A stretch of 64,000 bases of DNA from Leptodontidium sp. MPI-SDFR-AT-0119 (Eukaryota; Ascomycota; Leotiomycetes; Helotiales; Leptodontidiaceae): positions 248,001-312,000 of the forward strand of contig JAHLEZ010000014.1 in NCBI GenBank assembly GCA_020726505.1. The letters are read 5' to 3'. The notes beneath the pieces are model-generated. The model was not told the DNA's origin, did no database searches, and saw nothing but the letters and a program-made list of their open reading frames with translations. This document shows positions 1 to 12,728 of the stretch, in pieces. The position numbers and the translations under genes are program-made. Within the stretch, counting starts at the first letter, position 1; each line of letters starts with the position of its first letter.

Positions 1-475
1 CCCGGGCAAACTGAAGATTTTGAACCTCGGCCTTGAATGAGTTTTCTTGTGCCAAAGAAATATCCATGAATGATCCCTAATAATTGACTTTATTTGATCG
101 TGGACGCTTGAGGCTGGTACGATGGAAGGCGTCGGCGTAGGTACCTTTAATATCAAGTCACGTGGGTACATCATGTGCTGCTCCGCTGCCTTCAACTTTG
201 TGAAGCAATCAATGGAAAGTAGTGTGAGGATTCCCCCACTTATATATCCCTTTATATCTCTATATGTCTCTATATATTTGCCATTGAAGCTTGCGGTGGA
301 GGGAATGAGTATGGGTGAAATCGTCCGAATCAAATTTGATTCCCGGACCTTGAAGCATATCAGAACGCTGACGACACAAGCTAGACATCATGCATAGTAA
401 AAAGTTATCAGCATATCACCATTCCTGACGGCCTCCCGAGATAATGTCATTTCTCAGTCCCTACAACCCTCGTAT
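1..475. other. Intergenic, left window edge
   Basis: No recognisable gene. A short open frame on the + strand (122-397) has no familiar domain and contains a run of TATAT/CTCTATAT simple sequence near 240-280, so it is not called. The stretch is downstream of the zinc-finger gene that ends at 476. Confidence 0.5.
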
Positions 476-3025
476 TTAATTCGCAAAGGGTTGACTTCCA
501 CCTGCATTGTCAGAAGCCGACTCAGCATTCATATCTGTGGTGTCCTCGACAGGGACGTCGGGATCCAGCAACCTGGTCATATACTCATTGCTCATATAGT
601 CGTCTGGAGTCGCGTCTGATGGCATGCCAATTTGTTGACACTGTGCCGATGTTTCTCCCATTGACAACATCTCGTCCCAATCTGATTTGTTACTCGGGTT
701 CGAATATCCATGAGTTGCAGGGATTCCATAAAAATTATCGTCTAGAGTTCCATGGCTTAGGGAGTGCATTGCGTCTGACGGAACAGGCTGATAATACTGC
801 TGGTGGTGGGTTTCCGTACGTGGCTGTTTATACTGCCGTTGCTGGACATGACTACTGTGCGACTGCTGTATCTGATTGCGTTTACCGCTCTTATTAGAAA
901 TATGTTTTTGCTGAGGCGTAACAGAATGTGCTGGTGTAGATGCCTCCTGCGTGCGCATTGGAGACGATGACCTTCTGTCTGTGTGCCGGAGCCTATTCAT
1001 GGCATTTACGCTACTCCCAACAATTGGTCTTGCATGAGTCGATGACATAGGATGTTGCTGGGGACCTGGCATTGAAGCTCTCACATCTACCGGATCCGCC
1101 TGCATGGGAATGACGAATTGACTCAATGTTTGAATCTCTGCTTGAAGTCTCCTTACATGCTGAGCCAGTGCATCTGGTCTTGGTTGCTGGTTACTCATCG
1201 AGAATGAAGGTATCTGCGATGTATTTGACTGGTGTTGAACGTATAATTTCTGGCTACTTGCATTCTCTGTCATATAATCCGACGTCTGCGGAGATGCATT
1301 TTGATGCCATTGTTGGATTTCTGAAGGTAAGGCTTGGTGTTCCTGAGCGAAACCGGCAAATGCATCTGACGGCTGGGAGCCTGTGACAGGAGAGCTATCT
1401 AACAGCGGTGCACTTGTCCAACTGTTTGGCTCAGAAGTGCTTGGACGTCGATTTACAACTCCAGGGTGATGGGGGGATGGTGGTGGAATCGACACCCGAT
1501 CTGATGGCGTCTCGGCGATCCCAAAGTTTAATCGACTTGACGAATTTGGCGACGAGGGGAAAGCGTCTGCCATAGCGACCCTCGACAAGTCTCTATTACG
1601 AGAAAATGGTGTCCCAACGTGACTATTTCTCTCATTGCCGGAGAAAGGAGAACTTGATGCCATGCTGCTACTGCTTGGCGTAGGCATGCCTCCAGAGGCT
1701 GCCCGTGATCGAGTTGTCACCACAGCCAAGCGCAAACGATCTTCTAACCTTGCGTATGTTTGGTGATCAATTGTCATTAACCCATCTCTTGTGTCAGCCT
1801 GGACGAAATTTCTGAAGGTTCGTAGGATGGATTCGATTTCAGGTGTACTGATGGGCAGAGGAGTTGGAGCATCATCCTCCCCGAAATCTTTGAGATGAGA
1901 GATCAGTTCAAGGTGTAGGTAGAATGGACTTCAAAGCAACTTACATGGGCTTTTCGGTTCCTCTTTATGCGGAAATAACAACTTCCATACCTTCATCCAC
2001 TTATCCCGCTCGGTAAGTTTGTTTTTTCGGTCACCTTGTATTTTCTTGATCTCTTCCACCTGCATCCTACTAATACCTTCTCGAATAGGCCCCTGGATTT
2101 GAGGTTGCCCAAGGCGGGGACACAAGTAAGCATGGTTAAGTGCTGCTTCCATAGCATCGAAAGATTCGCCGCACTGTGTACAATCAAAAATCCTGTGTAC
2201 CTTGAGGAGATGGTCCCTGAAACTATCAGAACAGCCTGGCAAGAACTGAGGAGGAAGGGGACGAGTTCTTATCACGTACGCAATAAGGTCTTTGAATTTA
2301 ATGCTTCCGTACACACCGCATTTTGCCCACTTAGCTTGCTCACTAGCTCCTGCAGTGCTTTTTCTGTCGTAAACCAACGGATTCATCTTGTGAAAATGGC
2401 AGGCGAACCTTGGGCCGACATAAGGGCGTTTCGGGTTGGGATGTTGTTCATCGCCATCCTCCCCATTTTTATTTTCATTGTCGTTGAGATCTCCGTCAGC
2501 CAGTTTGTGCTTCCTCGATTGTGTTCCCGACTCATTCTGACTTGGACTATTTTGCGTTGATTCGGTGAGACCACCTCCTTGAATACTTTCCCCAGAAGTT
2601 ACACAACTTACAACTCCTGGTGACTGGGGTATTCTTCTGCGTTCCCACTCTGCCTGAAATAGAGACAGCGACCTTGCGAAAAGATCGGGATCAGACGCTA
2701 GGGCTGTGCGCAGAATTCTATGTTCGAAATCCTCACGAGATTCTGAGTGGTCCGCTGTCCACGAAAATGCGATTCCAGGACGAGGTGTCTCATCCGAAGT
2801 CCCAAACTGCATGTTCATGTCGTCAGCGTCTTCGCAGACGGTGATTCTAGGTTTGCTGTTCAACTTGAGTATACCGTGCTCTGGAGGTGCTAGCTGGTTA
2901 GGTGCGTCTGGTGACTCATGCGACGTGGCTGATGCGTTGTCCTGATCTTGGAAATTGCAGACCCAGTCCAAACCACCGCTTGGGTGGTGATTGACACTAG
3001 AACCTGCATCCGTATATATCTGCAA
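476..3025 (-). CDS. C2H2-like zinc-finger protein A
   Basis: Likely nuclear protein of an ascomycete family with a C2H2-like finger region followed by a conserved W..LFP..PxSPY tail. Two exons are supported: 1945-3025 and 476-1887. The intron 1888-1944 (GTAAGT...AAG) restores the expected PKSPYFGEDD junction. The finger region is in the first exon: RFACHFHK...KC, then DHLLKVHRIFDCTQCGESF and an H...C pair, followed by KVWKLLFPHKEEP. The second exon is a long Ser/Gln/Pro/His-rich, probably disordered tail ending QPFAN. The start is uncertain. The frame stays open upstream of 3025 to about 3143 with no ATG; the first in-frame ATG is at 2818. Either an upstream exon is missing from this model or the gene is spliced to its paralogue upstream. 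Its biochemical function is unknown; DNA binding is inferred from the finger residues only. Confidence 0.6.
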
Positions 3026-3145
3026 AGAATGATAATCGCAATTTTCGGAACCTAAAGTTTTCGGTCCATCGGTGGGGACCTCGCCACCGTCATTTGACCC
3101 GGGTAGTGTTAGACAGAAATGCCACAGGTAATATTGCAGTGGACC

Positions 3146-4495
3146 TTACAATTGGCTGAGCTCTACGGGAGGAGCAGCTTCCTCGGGATCAAACCCAATA
3201 GCCGAATCGACCCAAGTAATCGGGGTCATGAAAGGTTCAGTTGTTATTGGCGATGGAAATAGGAAGTTATCTTGCCAGTAGCTATCCGGGAGATGAAAAT
3301 TGAACCATGACAGACCGGAAATGTCCGTGACTACGTCCACCGATTCATCTCTCCCATCAGAGGAAGACAACGATGTCGTACTAATCCAGTCTGCGTTTAA
3401 GTTATTCGACACAGTTGAGGGTGTGGCCGATGTAGATGTCCAGTCGTCAGACTCGCTATGATTCGAATTTGTCCTAGACTGGACGCTCAAATGGTTAGAC
3501 TGGATTGTCTGCGCGGGCAGTTGATGCAAGCGAGAGAGCACATCAGATGGGTTGTGTGTTCGCGACTCATGCCCTATAACAAGGTCAGCATGCTCCCTCG
3601 CCTAACTTCCGCTGGAGCCTACATGGATTTTCGGGTGCCCGGACTCCAGGAAATAGAATATGCCAGATCGCAAACCAGATACTAACGTCGTAGCACCTTT
3701 CATTTATCACAAGACGACAGATAGATTGCCATTGGCTTGTATCGACACCGTCATAACTGTTCGATTGTTCCCGATGAAGTTGCTGATCAAGATTTGGCTG
3801 CAGCTGATCCCGATCGGATTCCATGTTGAGGTCGCGCGGATAAGATCTTGAAGTGACCAAATGTCGACTCTGAATATGATTTCTTTTTTGGTCAGTTTCG
3901 TCAATCATAACGGCAAGAGTTCTTACTTGATGCTCGCAAGATTTTCCCACCCAGGACCCTCGCATTTCTTGTATCTTCCGTCGCATGCAGCTGAACAGTA
4001 TCTGGAAGGAGACCGCTTGTGGAAGTGGCAGGCAAATCGCGAAATCTTCAGCGACCTGGTTCTAGTCTTGTTAGGAGCTCCCTTCTCATTAGGTGATTGT
4101 TGATCCTCATCACCATCGCTGTCACCTGCATGGATTTTGTCGAGACAGATTATAGTCGGCAATTTCGAGCCCATAAGCAGTGTTGGAGATTTGCCACCAG
4201 TGGCCATATTTTCGGGACAACTTGAGTGACCGCTACGTGTCCGTTGCTGGACTTGAATGGTCAAGATGCTCAAATACTCTCCATCAAGCTGACAGGCTTT
4301 GGCATGTGGAAAATTGCAAGCCCACAGGAGAAGATAGCTCGATATTTGCATTTGGAGAACTTGAAGGACAACACCTAGCGCACAACCTAGCCTGAGGCGG
4401 GAGCGAGTTTCAGGGCTTGTTGGAGCACACAACGTCGACATGCAACCACCCAGGACGAAACCTGGGCCGCAGATGGTGTTGTCAAACACACCCAT
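3146..4495 (-). CDS. C2H2-like zinc-finger protein B, degenerate paralogue of A
   Basis: The model is complement(join(3146..3573,3623..3867,3927..4495)), about 413 aa, with exon lengths in frame. It shares the order of landmarks with protein A: FACHFHK...KCEGPGWENLASI, then IWHILFPG...PENPW just before the last exon. The middle finger block (H...C..C...F...H...C) seen in A is absent and is replaced by a polar Gln/Ser stretch, so this copy keeps only the first half-finger. The N-terminal ~100 residues are unlike anything I recognise, and the start ATG at 4495 is tentative; an open frame continues to about 4785 in another phase and could supply an upstream exon. The gene lies directly upstream of A on the same strand, 120 bp away, which suggests tandem duplication. 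It could be an active gene with changed specificity or an early pseudogene. Confidence 0.45.
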
Positions 4496-7222
4496 TTCCC
4501 CTGTGATTTTGACTCAGTGTTTCTTCGTTGCAGGCTAGTTAAATGTGACCAAAATATCGCACAAGGCGGAATATAATTTGGAAACTCACGAGTCTGAAGT
4601 GTCGTGCGCCGAAAAGGCACCTCCACGACGCCAGCCATCTGACTGGAGATCAATGACTCTTGTGCAGTCAATCTTATGATTGGGGCAACAGTCTTGACGA
4701 CCAAATTGTTGATATTCTGATATCTTTCAATTGCGACGGGATTTCGGTGATGAGCTGTGTCTGGTGAAGAATCAGCATCGACCAAAAATCACGCATACCT
4801 ATTCTGCAACCTGCAGTAGCTGCCTCCAATCAACATGTGATCTATTCCGTTATTCCAATCTTGTCACCGGTCTGGCGCTGTCAGGCTTTCCGCGAGACTT
4901 CGCTCGAAGCCATCGCCGTTTGCAGGGATTTACTTTCGCGCGAGAACTCGCTCTGACGAAGCTTGGGACGCAACAGAATGTCTATCCCGGTGTGCAATCT
5001 GTCACCGATAGCACTTCATGACAGGGGAAAGAAGACGAAATGAACGGATCAGGATTTGATGGAATTTAATAGATAAAACCGTCCTTCCATCTCGCCGACG
5101 AGACTCTTCTCGGTCCTCTCCAGCCGCTGGAACTTTGCCTCGATGTCACTTGGTATCTGCATGTCTCCCCACAAGATCGCACTGCCTCATGGCTTAGGCT
5201 CAGCATGGCATTTTGCTGGCCCATGCGAGTAAAGTACAGTACAATGTTCGACCTCTCGCTCGCCGCGAGTTTCCGCCTCGTCTACTCCACTGGAGTACCC
5301 TGTCCACTGTGTACATCAAATCTGCATCCAATTATTGCGTTTCTGGCCTGGGGCGAGTGTGCGCAAAAGAGTTGCTTCAAGTTCAGGTGCGAGGCATCGC
5401 AGAGCTCTTCCAATGATGAACGTTTATAAGGAAAGTGTCCCCTTTTGGGTGGCTGCGAATCCATTCCAGCAGAGCAAAAACAAAACCACCAGCCATCTCA
5501 ACATAATCAAATCCAGTCATGCAAGTCAAAGATGCATCCTCAGACATTCCAAAGACTCCGAATGTGTCTCTTCAGCTATCTTTTCAGGGCTGCAGCGCCG
5601 CACAGCCACACCTCGATGTCAACGGGCAAGAAGAGGGAGAGGGAGAGGTCGGCACGTCAGGTGGAGACACTCAGCCCAGCGATCCCGGTACTTTTGATGC
5701 AGCCCATCCCGCAAAACAGACACACTAATATATTTCAGGGTACGGGCGATAGGTCTACATCGATGCCCTCATCGTCTCGTGTTTCACCGACTTCATCACA
5801 TCGGCAACTTCGACCTTCGGCCCCCAGAAAACGCAAGTGGAATACCTTAGTCGCCGAGAACAGATAACAGATTTTGATGTACAGTACATAGCAGTATGGC
5901 GTTCGCGATGTTTGTCGGGGCTAAATTTATAATTCGGGGTATATTCAAGGGCCATCTCTACTTTGTATCGATTGCTGCTCTGTGTAAAAATAGAACAAGG
6001 CTTCTCCACTCCCAATTGAGAAATGTGTATCGAGAACAGGCTTTGATTCGGTGGCGAGGGAGGTGCCTTAACGCCCACTCAGAAAAGGCAGCCAAAGCAA
6101 CAAACAAGATCCAATCACAGAACAGCAGCCTCCAGCTGAGGGTGGCAACTACCCTCTCTACTGCATCAGCAGACACGGCACAAGTCTGGATGAAATCGTG
6201 AATCAGGCTGGGCCGATGAAGATACGGCCTGTTGAAGAGAATCGGGACAACAAGGCTGCAGAGGGAGACACACACAACATGGGGCGCAATATGAAAACGC
6301 AGATGCCGGAGTTGCGAGGCTAAGAGCCTTATTAGAGTACTACTCTGGCACCAAAACTGGGTGAGTCGCCGACAACAATTGAATGGTGGGTGTTTTGGAG
6401 AACAGGTTCGAAGTTTGACGTACGTACGTACCCAAGTAGTGATGACTAATAGATTTTCACGTGAACCAACCGGGCACAAGGCATGTGATCATGATCCACG
6501 ACAGATCGGCTCTTGCTGCTGTGGTTCTCGCTGGCTGGCTCGGCTGGCTGGGCTGGCGGGCTTTCAATCCCGCCCCGCCCTCCTGAGTCCGAAAGGCACT
6601 GCAATTTTAACGTCTGAGAGGAGCTTAGAGTCAGTCAGCAATTAGTCAGCTAGCATTCGAATCGGTGGTGGTGCGGAGGAGGGATAATAAAGAGCGCAAT
6701 CTTAACACTTGTGACGCTTACTTTAGAAAGATACGTAGCCCTGATTAGAGTAGATTTTGGCTTCGTTCCCAATCACAAGACTAAGGGATGGCAGAAAAGG
6801 GTACATGACATACGATACAAGAAAGACATGCCGAATCCACATACTCGCACAGGCGTATCATACGCGATCCCGAAGGTTTCGGGATTCCCTCGCAAGACAG
6901 AAATTATGCGCCGATACCGAGATTCCGCGTGGTCTATGTGGATTTCGTCCACTGGGGAAATGGAGAACCGTGCGTGGTGGCCACTACTGGAGGCGCCGTG
7001 GAAACTCTCCTCAACTAATCCCTTAACTCAGCTTTAGTGAAAATAAGTGAAGTCTGCAAGTGATAGAACTAATATGTGTTGAACATCCTTAAGTGAAAGA
7101 AGCTAGGCTCATGCGTTAGTGCGTTGAAGCATTTTCATGTTTCCCGTGGTTGATGAACTCGCTAAAGCCCAGTGTTTGTATTGCTCGATAGGGCATGTCA
7201 GTTAAGTGCTATCAAACGCCTT
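4496..7222. other. Gene-poor interval
   Basis: No recognised gene in about 2.7 kb. A + strand open frame ends at 5867 (possible start ATG 5618) and encodes a basic Ser/Arg-rich peptide ending RKRKWNTLVAENR. It could be a small nuclear protein but has no family support. GGCTGG-type short repeats occur at about 6528-6560 and a GTACGTACGTAC run at about 6420-6431. Nothing else is supportable. Confidence 0.4.
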
Positions 7223-8221
7223 GCACTGCCCAATGGGAGCTCTATCAATATCAATGGAGGGGATGACCTCTGGGTACGTGAGCAATGTTATTCCAAAATC
7301 ACCACTTCGTCGTAGACTTCAAGAATAGTCAATTTAATGCTAATCCAGTTTTTAGGCTCCCGATGTTGTCAAAGCCGGCAGCCTCTACCACATGTACTAC
7401 TCCGTCTCCACTTTTGGTTCTCAAGTCTCCTCTATTGGACTTGCAACGTCCCAACCATGGACTACGGTACATGGACTGACAAAGGTGCCATGGGTGTATC
7501 TTCCTCCGCGGGCAGTGCCTACAATGCTATCGATGCAAATGTCATCGCCGTCGGCTCTAGCTACTACCTCACTTTTGAATCTTTCTGGAATGATATATAC
7601 CAGGTAGCGCTCAATTCGGCCGCGACAAACCCAAGCGGTTCATCTTATCAGCTGGCCTATACAAGTGTAGGATCGCCTGCACAAGAAGTATCTTTCATCT
7701 TTTATTACAACGGCTACTACTATCTGCTGTGGAGTGAGCGAATTTGCTGTACGTGTCATAACCACAATTTCATGAAGATTTTCCCCCTTCTGTTTCTTTG
7801 GTTTACTAACTAGGAGACAGAACAAAACCGGCTTCAGGAGCAGAATACAAGATTAAGATGGTTCGATCAACAACTGCTGCAGGAAACTTTGTTGATATGA
7901 ATGGTGTCTTTGCCAGATCGAACGGTGGATCGGTATTTCTTGCTAGCTACGAGACAACATATGGACCAGGAGGACAGTCTGTACCCTATTTAATTCAAGC
8001 CCCTCTCATATATTGATTTAAGAACATACGTTGGGGGACCAATTTGGTTAACCATACATCTACAAAATAGGGGAGGCTTCACAGACGGTAGCTTAGGACT
8101 CGTCCTCTACTACCACTATGCAAAGACGACCGTTGGCCTTGGAGATGGCAGTTGTTTGTTCGGATGGAATAAATTGAGCTGGTCGAATGGTTGGCAAGTT
8201 GTGTCTTCGTGGTTATATTAG
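7223..8221 (+). pseudogene. GH43 endo-arabinanase remnant (5'-truncated, frameshifted)
   Basis: The sequence matches the C-terminal two thirds of family 43 endo-1,5-alpha-L-arabinanases, secreted enzymes that cut the arabinan side chains of pectin. Exon-like blocks in order are: ALPNGSSININGGDDLW ending at 7272; a GTACGTG...TTTAG intron to 7354; APDVV...[10 protein letters not shown]; then after a one-base deletion in the CAACC run near 7452-7456, [15 protein letters not shown] and YNAIDANVI; a second intron 7751-7814; [18 protein letters not shown]; a third intron about 7981-8069; and GLVLYYHYAKTTVGLGDG to a TAG at 8221. The first blades, carrying the signal peptide and the catalytic-base Asp, are missing upstream. 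The middle Asp of NAID and a Glu in QEVSF remain. Introns are intact, so the loss looks like genomic truncation rather than retroposition. Confidence 0.8.
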
Positions 8222-9473
8222 GATAGAGGGTTCTCCCGTTATGACTTTGACTTTGACTTGCCTGTTCTTTCGGATCATGGCCCTCAATTCTGCTGTACAC
8301 ATTCAATTTTACCGGCACTCAAGCGGTCTGCTATAAAATGAACATACTGATCGCGGTATACAAAGTACTAAAGCTGCAAACCTTTGTAAACGTATAGAAC
8401 AGCGTGAATGCAATAATAATTCGCGTATTCGATGAACCACAGAAATGATATATATCTTATTTACGTCTCATGCCGTAATACATGTTTACAGATGAATCTC
8501 GGAACTTATTCATATCGTACCCACGTATTCCCGCCCATGCCACAATCCTTCCCAATTAAAACGTCCGTTATCTTAAGAATTCAAAGACCTCGAAGATTTC
8601 AAAATGAGTCAACAAAAGAAACCAAACGTCAACGCAAGCGAGCAGAGGAATTCTGGAAAGAAGCCCAAAAAAAAACCCCCCAGCAAAGAACTAATCAGGG
8701 GACCCAGTAAAGAACCCAGTAAAGAATCGATTTATTTAGAACTCAGCAGGCCTAAGATGCCTCTCAAACGCGTTAAATCTATCTTGTTCTTCGACTCAGA
8801 CGCTCACGACTCAACCTTGAAAGAACTAATGCTTAGTAAAAAAAACGACACTGCCGGATTGGATTTGTTACAGATGCGAGTGGGGGTTCTCGACCACATT
8901 ATAGGCCTGCAATTTCAACAGTGATGCCTGTAAGTACCGTAGATGTGTGAATTGCCAGGATCAGCCTGCAAACCGCTAGTTTGACAAGTGCGAGAGTAGG
9001 GAGCGGTGGATGTATGAGTTATGAGATATAAGAGACGAGAATCAAAAGCGGTGCTTTGTTGTTTATGGGATATTGGGTGTTGGCTGAGATGATGCATGGA
9101 TGTGAGATGCGGGATTGGGATCAATGCAGTGCTTTGTTGTTTGTCGGGAGTAATTATAATTAATTTTTAAAGCACTAAAGAAAGAACTAATAATAAAAGA
9201 GACTGTATAGGAGGGTGTAAGTCAAGTAATTACGTAAAAGCTTGAAAACTACGCTAGCTCTTGCTACACGACGCACCTATATATTACGCGTTAGTTCTTA
9301 AAACCTCTTTCCTCCCTTGTAGACAATTTACATCCAAGTCAAGACCTTAATTTGACTACCCAACCGTGAAATCAAGTGCCCCATCCTCTATTTCGTCACT
9401 CATGCACTCTCGCCCCTATCCCCATACTCCTTAAATGACCAACCCCAACTATCTCACTCTAATCTTGAACAGT
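8222..9473. other. Intergenic, AT-rich, one small candidate ORF
   Basis: One ATG-initiated frame on the + strand (8604-8924, 106 aa) encodes a Lys/Ser-rich N-terminus (repeated GPSKEPSKE-like steps) and a more ordinary C-terminal half. No family is recognised. It has a plausible start but no supporting splice signals or neighbours, so I leave it as a candidate. The rest, especially 9150-9300, is AT-rich without features. Confidence 0.35.
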
Positions 9474-10760
9474 CTACAAGACCGCGGCTCCAGCAACAAG
9501 CACCACCGGGATAAAAGCCTTGATCATAAATCCCTTGACCATATTCATGGCCGCCCCGCCAGTATACTGGATGGTGCTCGAGGTTGGGATTGGCTGTCCG
9601 ATCGTACCAGTTGGGATGGATGTATTTGTTGAGGAGCTAGTTCATTTTCGTTAGCCAGTCTACATGCAGTGATATAACACCGAGAAGAGGGAAAAGAAAG
9701 ACTTACTTGTTAGGAGTGCACAAGTTGAAGGTGCGGTTTACTGACGAGCCTAGGCTGACGGAGAACAAGCTAGTGGTAGTGTTCGTGGTGCTGATACTAA
9801 GCTCGAGTGTTGATGCTACGGCAGGCGTGTACAGAATGCTTGCGAAGCCGTTCGCATCCGTAGATTCGGTCTTGACGTCGGTGGAAGCTGATTTATCCTG
9901 GAGCTTGACGGAGAGAGATTGCGAGTCAAGGGCTTGGACAGTGAAGTTGAGAGCTTCACCGGAAATGGGAGAGTACACATACGTGGCGGTTGCGGTGGAG
10001 GAGACATTCCCTACAATGGTCAGGCCTGGCAGTAGAAGCCTTTCGGAGCTGCTGTTATCGACGGCTGTCAGACCAAGGGTAATGACTGCATTAACGAAGT
10101 TTTGCAGTGCCTCCGAATTCTGGAATGTACTGAAGACGCCGCCAGTTGCAATGATGGCGGCGAGCACCGCAGGATCGCTGGGTTCGGACTCAGGAGAGAG
10201 GAAGCCAAATGAGACACGAATGCCGAGGCCTTGGGCGCGGTTGAGCTGTTCGACGAGAAGTGTGGCAGAGGAATCTTGGCCGTCAGTGAGGACGACGATG
10301 CCGGTGACACCCGCGGTAGTGGCCTGGCCTTTGGTGAGCTCGTCGATTGCGGTCTCGAGACCGCCAGCGATGTACGTTCCCCCACTGGAGTCAATCAGGT
10401 CGAAGGAGGGGCCGGCTTTGGCGGGGTCACCGAGCGGATAAAGCAATGTGGCGGACCCATCGAAGTCAACAACTGTGACTTGGTCGGGGTGTGATCCGCC
10501 AGTGACGAGGGAGGAGGTGAGGGACTTTCCAGCTGTGATGCGGAGGTCATTAGGGTCCTGTTGCTGTTAGTCATGTTTGGTTGTGGGAGTAAGGAAGAAG
10601 TACTCACGTTGCTTTCCATGGATCCAGAGGAATCGACTACGATTCCGATCTTTCGACCGCCATTCGAAGCCACAGCTGTATTACAGTTGGGGTCTTGGGC
10701 GAGAACCGGAGTTGAAAGAGTGAGCAACAGGCAGCTTGCCAGGGCTTTAGTGAACATCAT
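9474..10760 (-). CDS. Secreted, GPI-anchored vWA-domain protein
   Basis: Three exons: 10608-10760, 9707-10557 and 9474-9636, giving 388 aa in frame. The introns have GTGAGT...CAACAG and GTAAGT...ACTAG borders. The N-terminus MMFTKALASCLLLTLSTPVLA is a clear signal peptide. It is followed by a von Willebrand factor A domain with the metal-binding DSSGS motif (about residue 40) and a later VVLTDGQDSS strand, covering roughly residues 35-215. A beta-rich, Ser/Thr-rich region with N-glycosylation sites follows. The last exon encodes a Thr/Ser linker, a small-residue GGAA patch and a hydrophobic tail ending VLVAGAAVL, typical of a GPI-attachment signal. It probably sits on the cell surface and takes part in metal-dependent adhesion; the ligand is unknown. 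The start is the first of two tandem ATGs. Confidence 0.85.
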
Positions 10761-12728
10761 GTTTGAACGAATGACTCTTCTATCGAGTGACCGTGGGAGA
10801 GAGGAAAGTTGAACGATCGTCTTGAAACGAGTGAAGACGCTACTTGGAGGAGAACTAGAGAGATATAAAGAAAGCGAACTCGAGATCCAAATGGTCTTTA
10901 TTATACTGCACAACTCACTGCGCTAAGGCTGAGCATTTGGAGGCACCAGAACCGCGCATAAAACTACCAAGTGGCGTTCACATCCATTGGATATGCTAAG
11001 ATTGAAGGGTTCCGCCACATTTAGGTCTAAAGCTTGGAATATTGGAAGGATTTGTCCTGACTCACTGGGATGATTGGTACTGTAGGGCAAATACATCGGA
11101 ACCTTCCACGAGCTGAAAGTTCTGGGTAACAGGAATAGTATTATAGGTTAGAAGCCTATGACGCCAAGCAACAACTACTGGGCGAGAACACAGTACGGAG
11201 GTGGTGTATTTTCCTTGGGCACCAAAAGTAACGTGCAGCCGGGAGAAACTCCTTCACTCCTATTTCATGAGCAACAGGACGATATCTTGTCTGCTCACCA
11301 TGAGCCCACAACACCATGGATTGTGATGAGACGATTGCGCCAACGGAGAGACCACTGAACTCCTCCAAATAGCACTTGGGAAACGCAAAAGCATCAATCT
11401 CAGCGTCATCCCTTCAGTCTTTAACAAAGAAAGTGCTAAAACTAGCTACCGTAACTGAAACAATAACCGGGAGGGGGAAATACGACTTATCACCCGTTCC
11501 AGCCACCAAATCGAGTCGGTTTGCCCATTGTGGAGGCGGTGATCTTCTCAAACCGGTGATAGGTTGCGGAGGTTGAGGATAAAAAAAGGGGGCCAGTTGT
11601 TACCCCTGGGCCAAGATTTTGAGGCTTTCGTGGCTGAGTCTGAGTCTTCACCCTCCTCTACAGCCCCTTCGTGCCAAGATCTGGAAGAACAGGGGGGTAG
11701 AAACAGCTTTGAGGGAAGAGTCGGAGCTCTCACCTTGTTACTATAGTAACTGATGATTTCTTTTGAAGAGGCTTTTCAAGGTCTATGGCTTCCCCATTAT
11801 TTTCTTTCATGTGCTGTGTACTTTACTTGAGTAACACGAGGCAAATAGCGGAGTTGGAGTTTAATACTTCCCTAAATATCTAAAGAATTCGCCGACTAAT
11901 CTATAATACAAACACCACACGAGGCAAAGTACGCCTTAATAGCTCTCGGTTAGTGAATAAATGACCTATTAAGAACGAGTTGGATTTACCTAGCACCTGT
12001 GAAATTGCAAGGTAAATTGTATTATTTAGCCTTACCATTTAAAAAAACAACGATTTCTGTACATCTTTTAACCTATCGATTACTTAAATAAGAGGTATTT
12101 ACGCCATGTGGCCAAGTCACGAGAATAAGGAATTATCTCTAACAAATCTGAAGTTTTCGTCTTTTGACAGTGGAGGCTGTAGAAGACCTCATCTTCTGGA
12201 TCAGACAATCAACGATGGACTCAGAATTACGAGCATAGCGAAGAGCGTTATTTATAGATCCAGATGCTTAGCCCCGGAGAAAGATATTGCTTCAAGATAT
12301 TGCCTTGCTTCGAGATCTCTTCTTGGTTCAATTAATGATATCAGCCTTCAGATTTTAGGTGATAGTAACTAATCGGTTTGGGGGTTGAAGAGAGGGCTCA
12401 AATGCGAAGGTGCAGGGAAGGAGTGGCATGCATACTGTATTGATCAAGCAGGACTTTCATTCCGGTGAAAGCAGGCATTAATACTACTTATGAATATATT
12501 AGGCAACCGCTCATGTTAATTGGTGGCTACATTAATGAAACGAAAGAGTAGACTTTGTTAGCTTGCGAATCACTTATTAATGACAAACGGAGTCATCGGA
12601 TTGTTTTATAAAGAGCTACTTTTATTAAATCTTACTTCTCTTGAAATGCAAAAGCCTTATCTTAGCTAACACAGGAAATTGCCAGGCCCATTGCAAACGA
12701 ACGTCGATCGCTTCCCTAGTCAATTTCT
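10761..12728. other. Intergenic, AT-rich in its second half
   Basis: About 2 kb with no recognised gene. From about 11750 to 12660 the base composition shifts to AT-rich with many TAA/TTA steps, as in decayed or point-mutated repeat DNA. I could not match it to another copy in this window. A short + strand frame at 12106-12372 has no recognisable product. Confidence 0.4.

Noticed and set aside
5445..5867. Small basic protein ending RKRKWNTLVAENR
   Set aside because: It has no family match, the start is unclear, and an AG-rich acceptor-like site inside the frame makes the model ambiguous. It is mentioned only as intergenic content.
9707..10441. 244-codon open frame on the + strand
   Set aside because: It is a mirror of the vWA exon on the other strand, a by-product of its codon bias.
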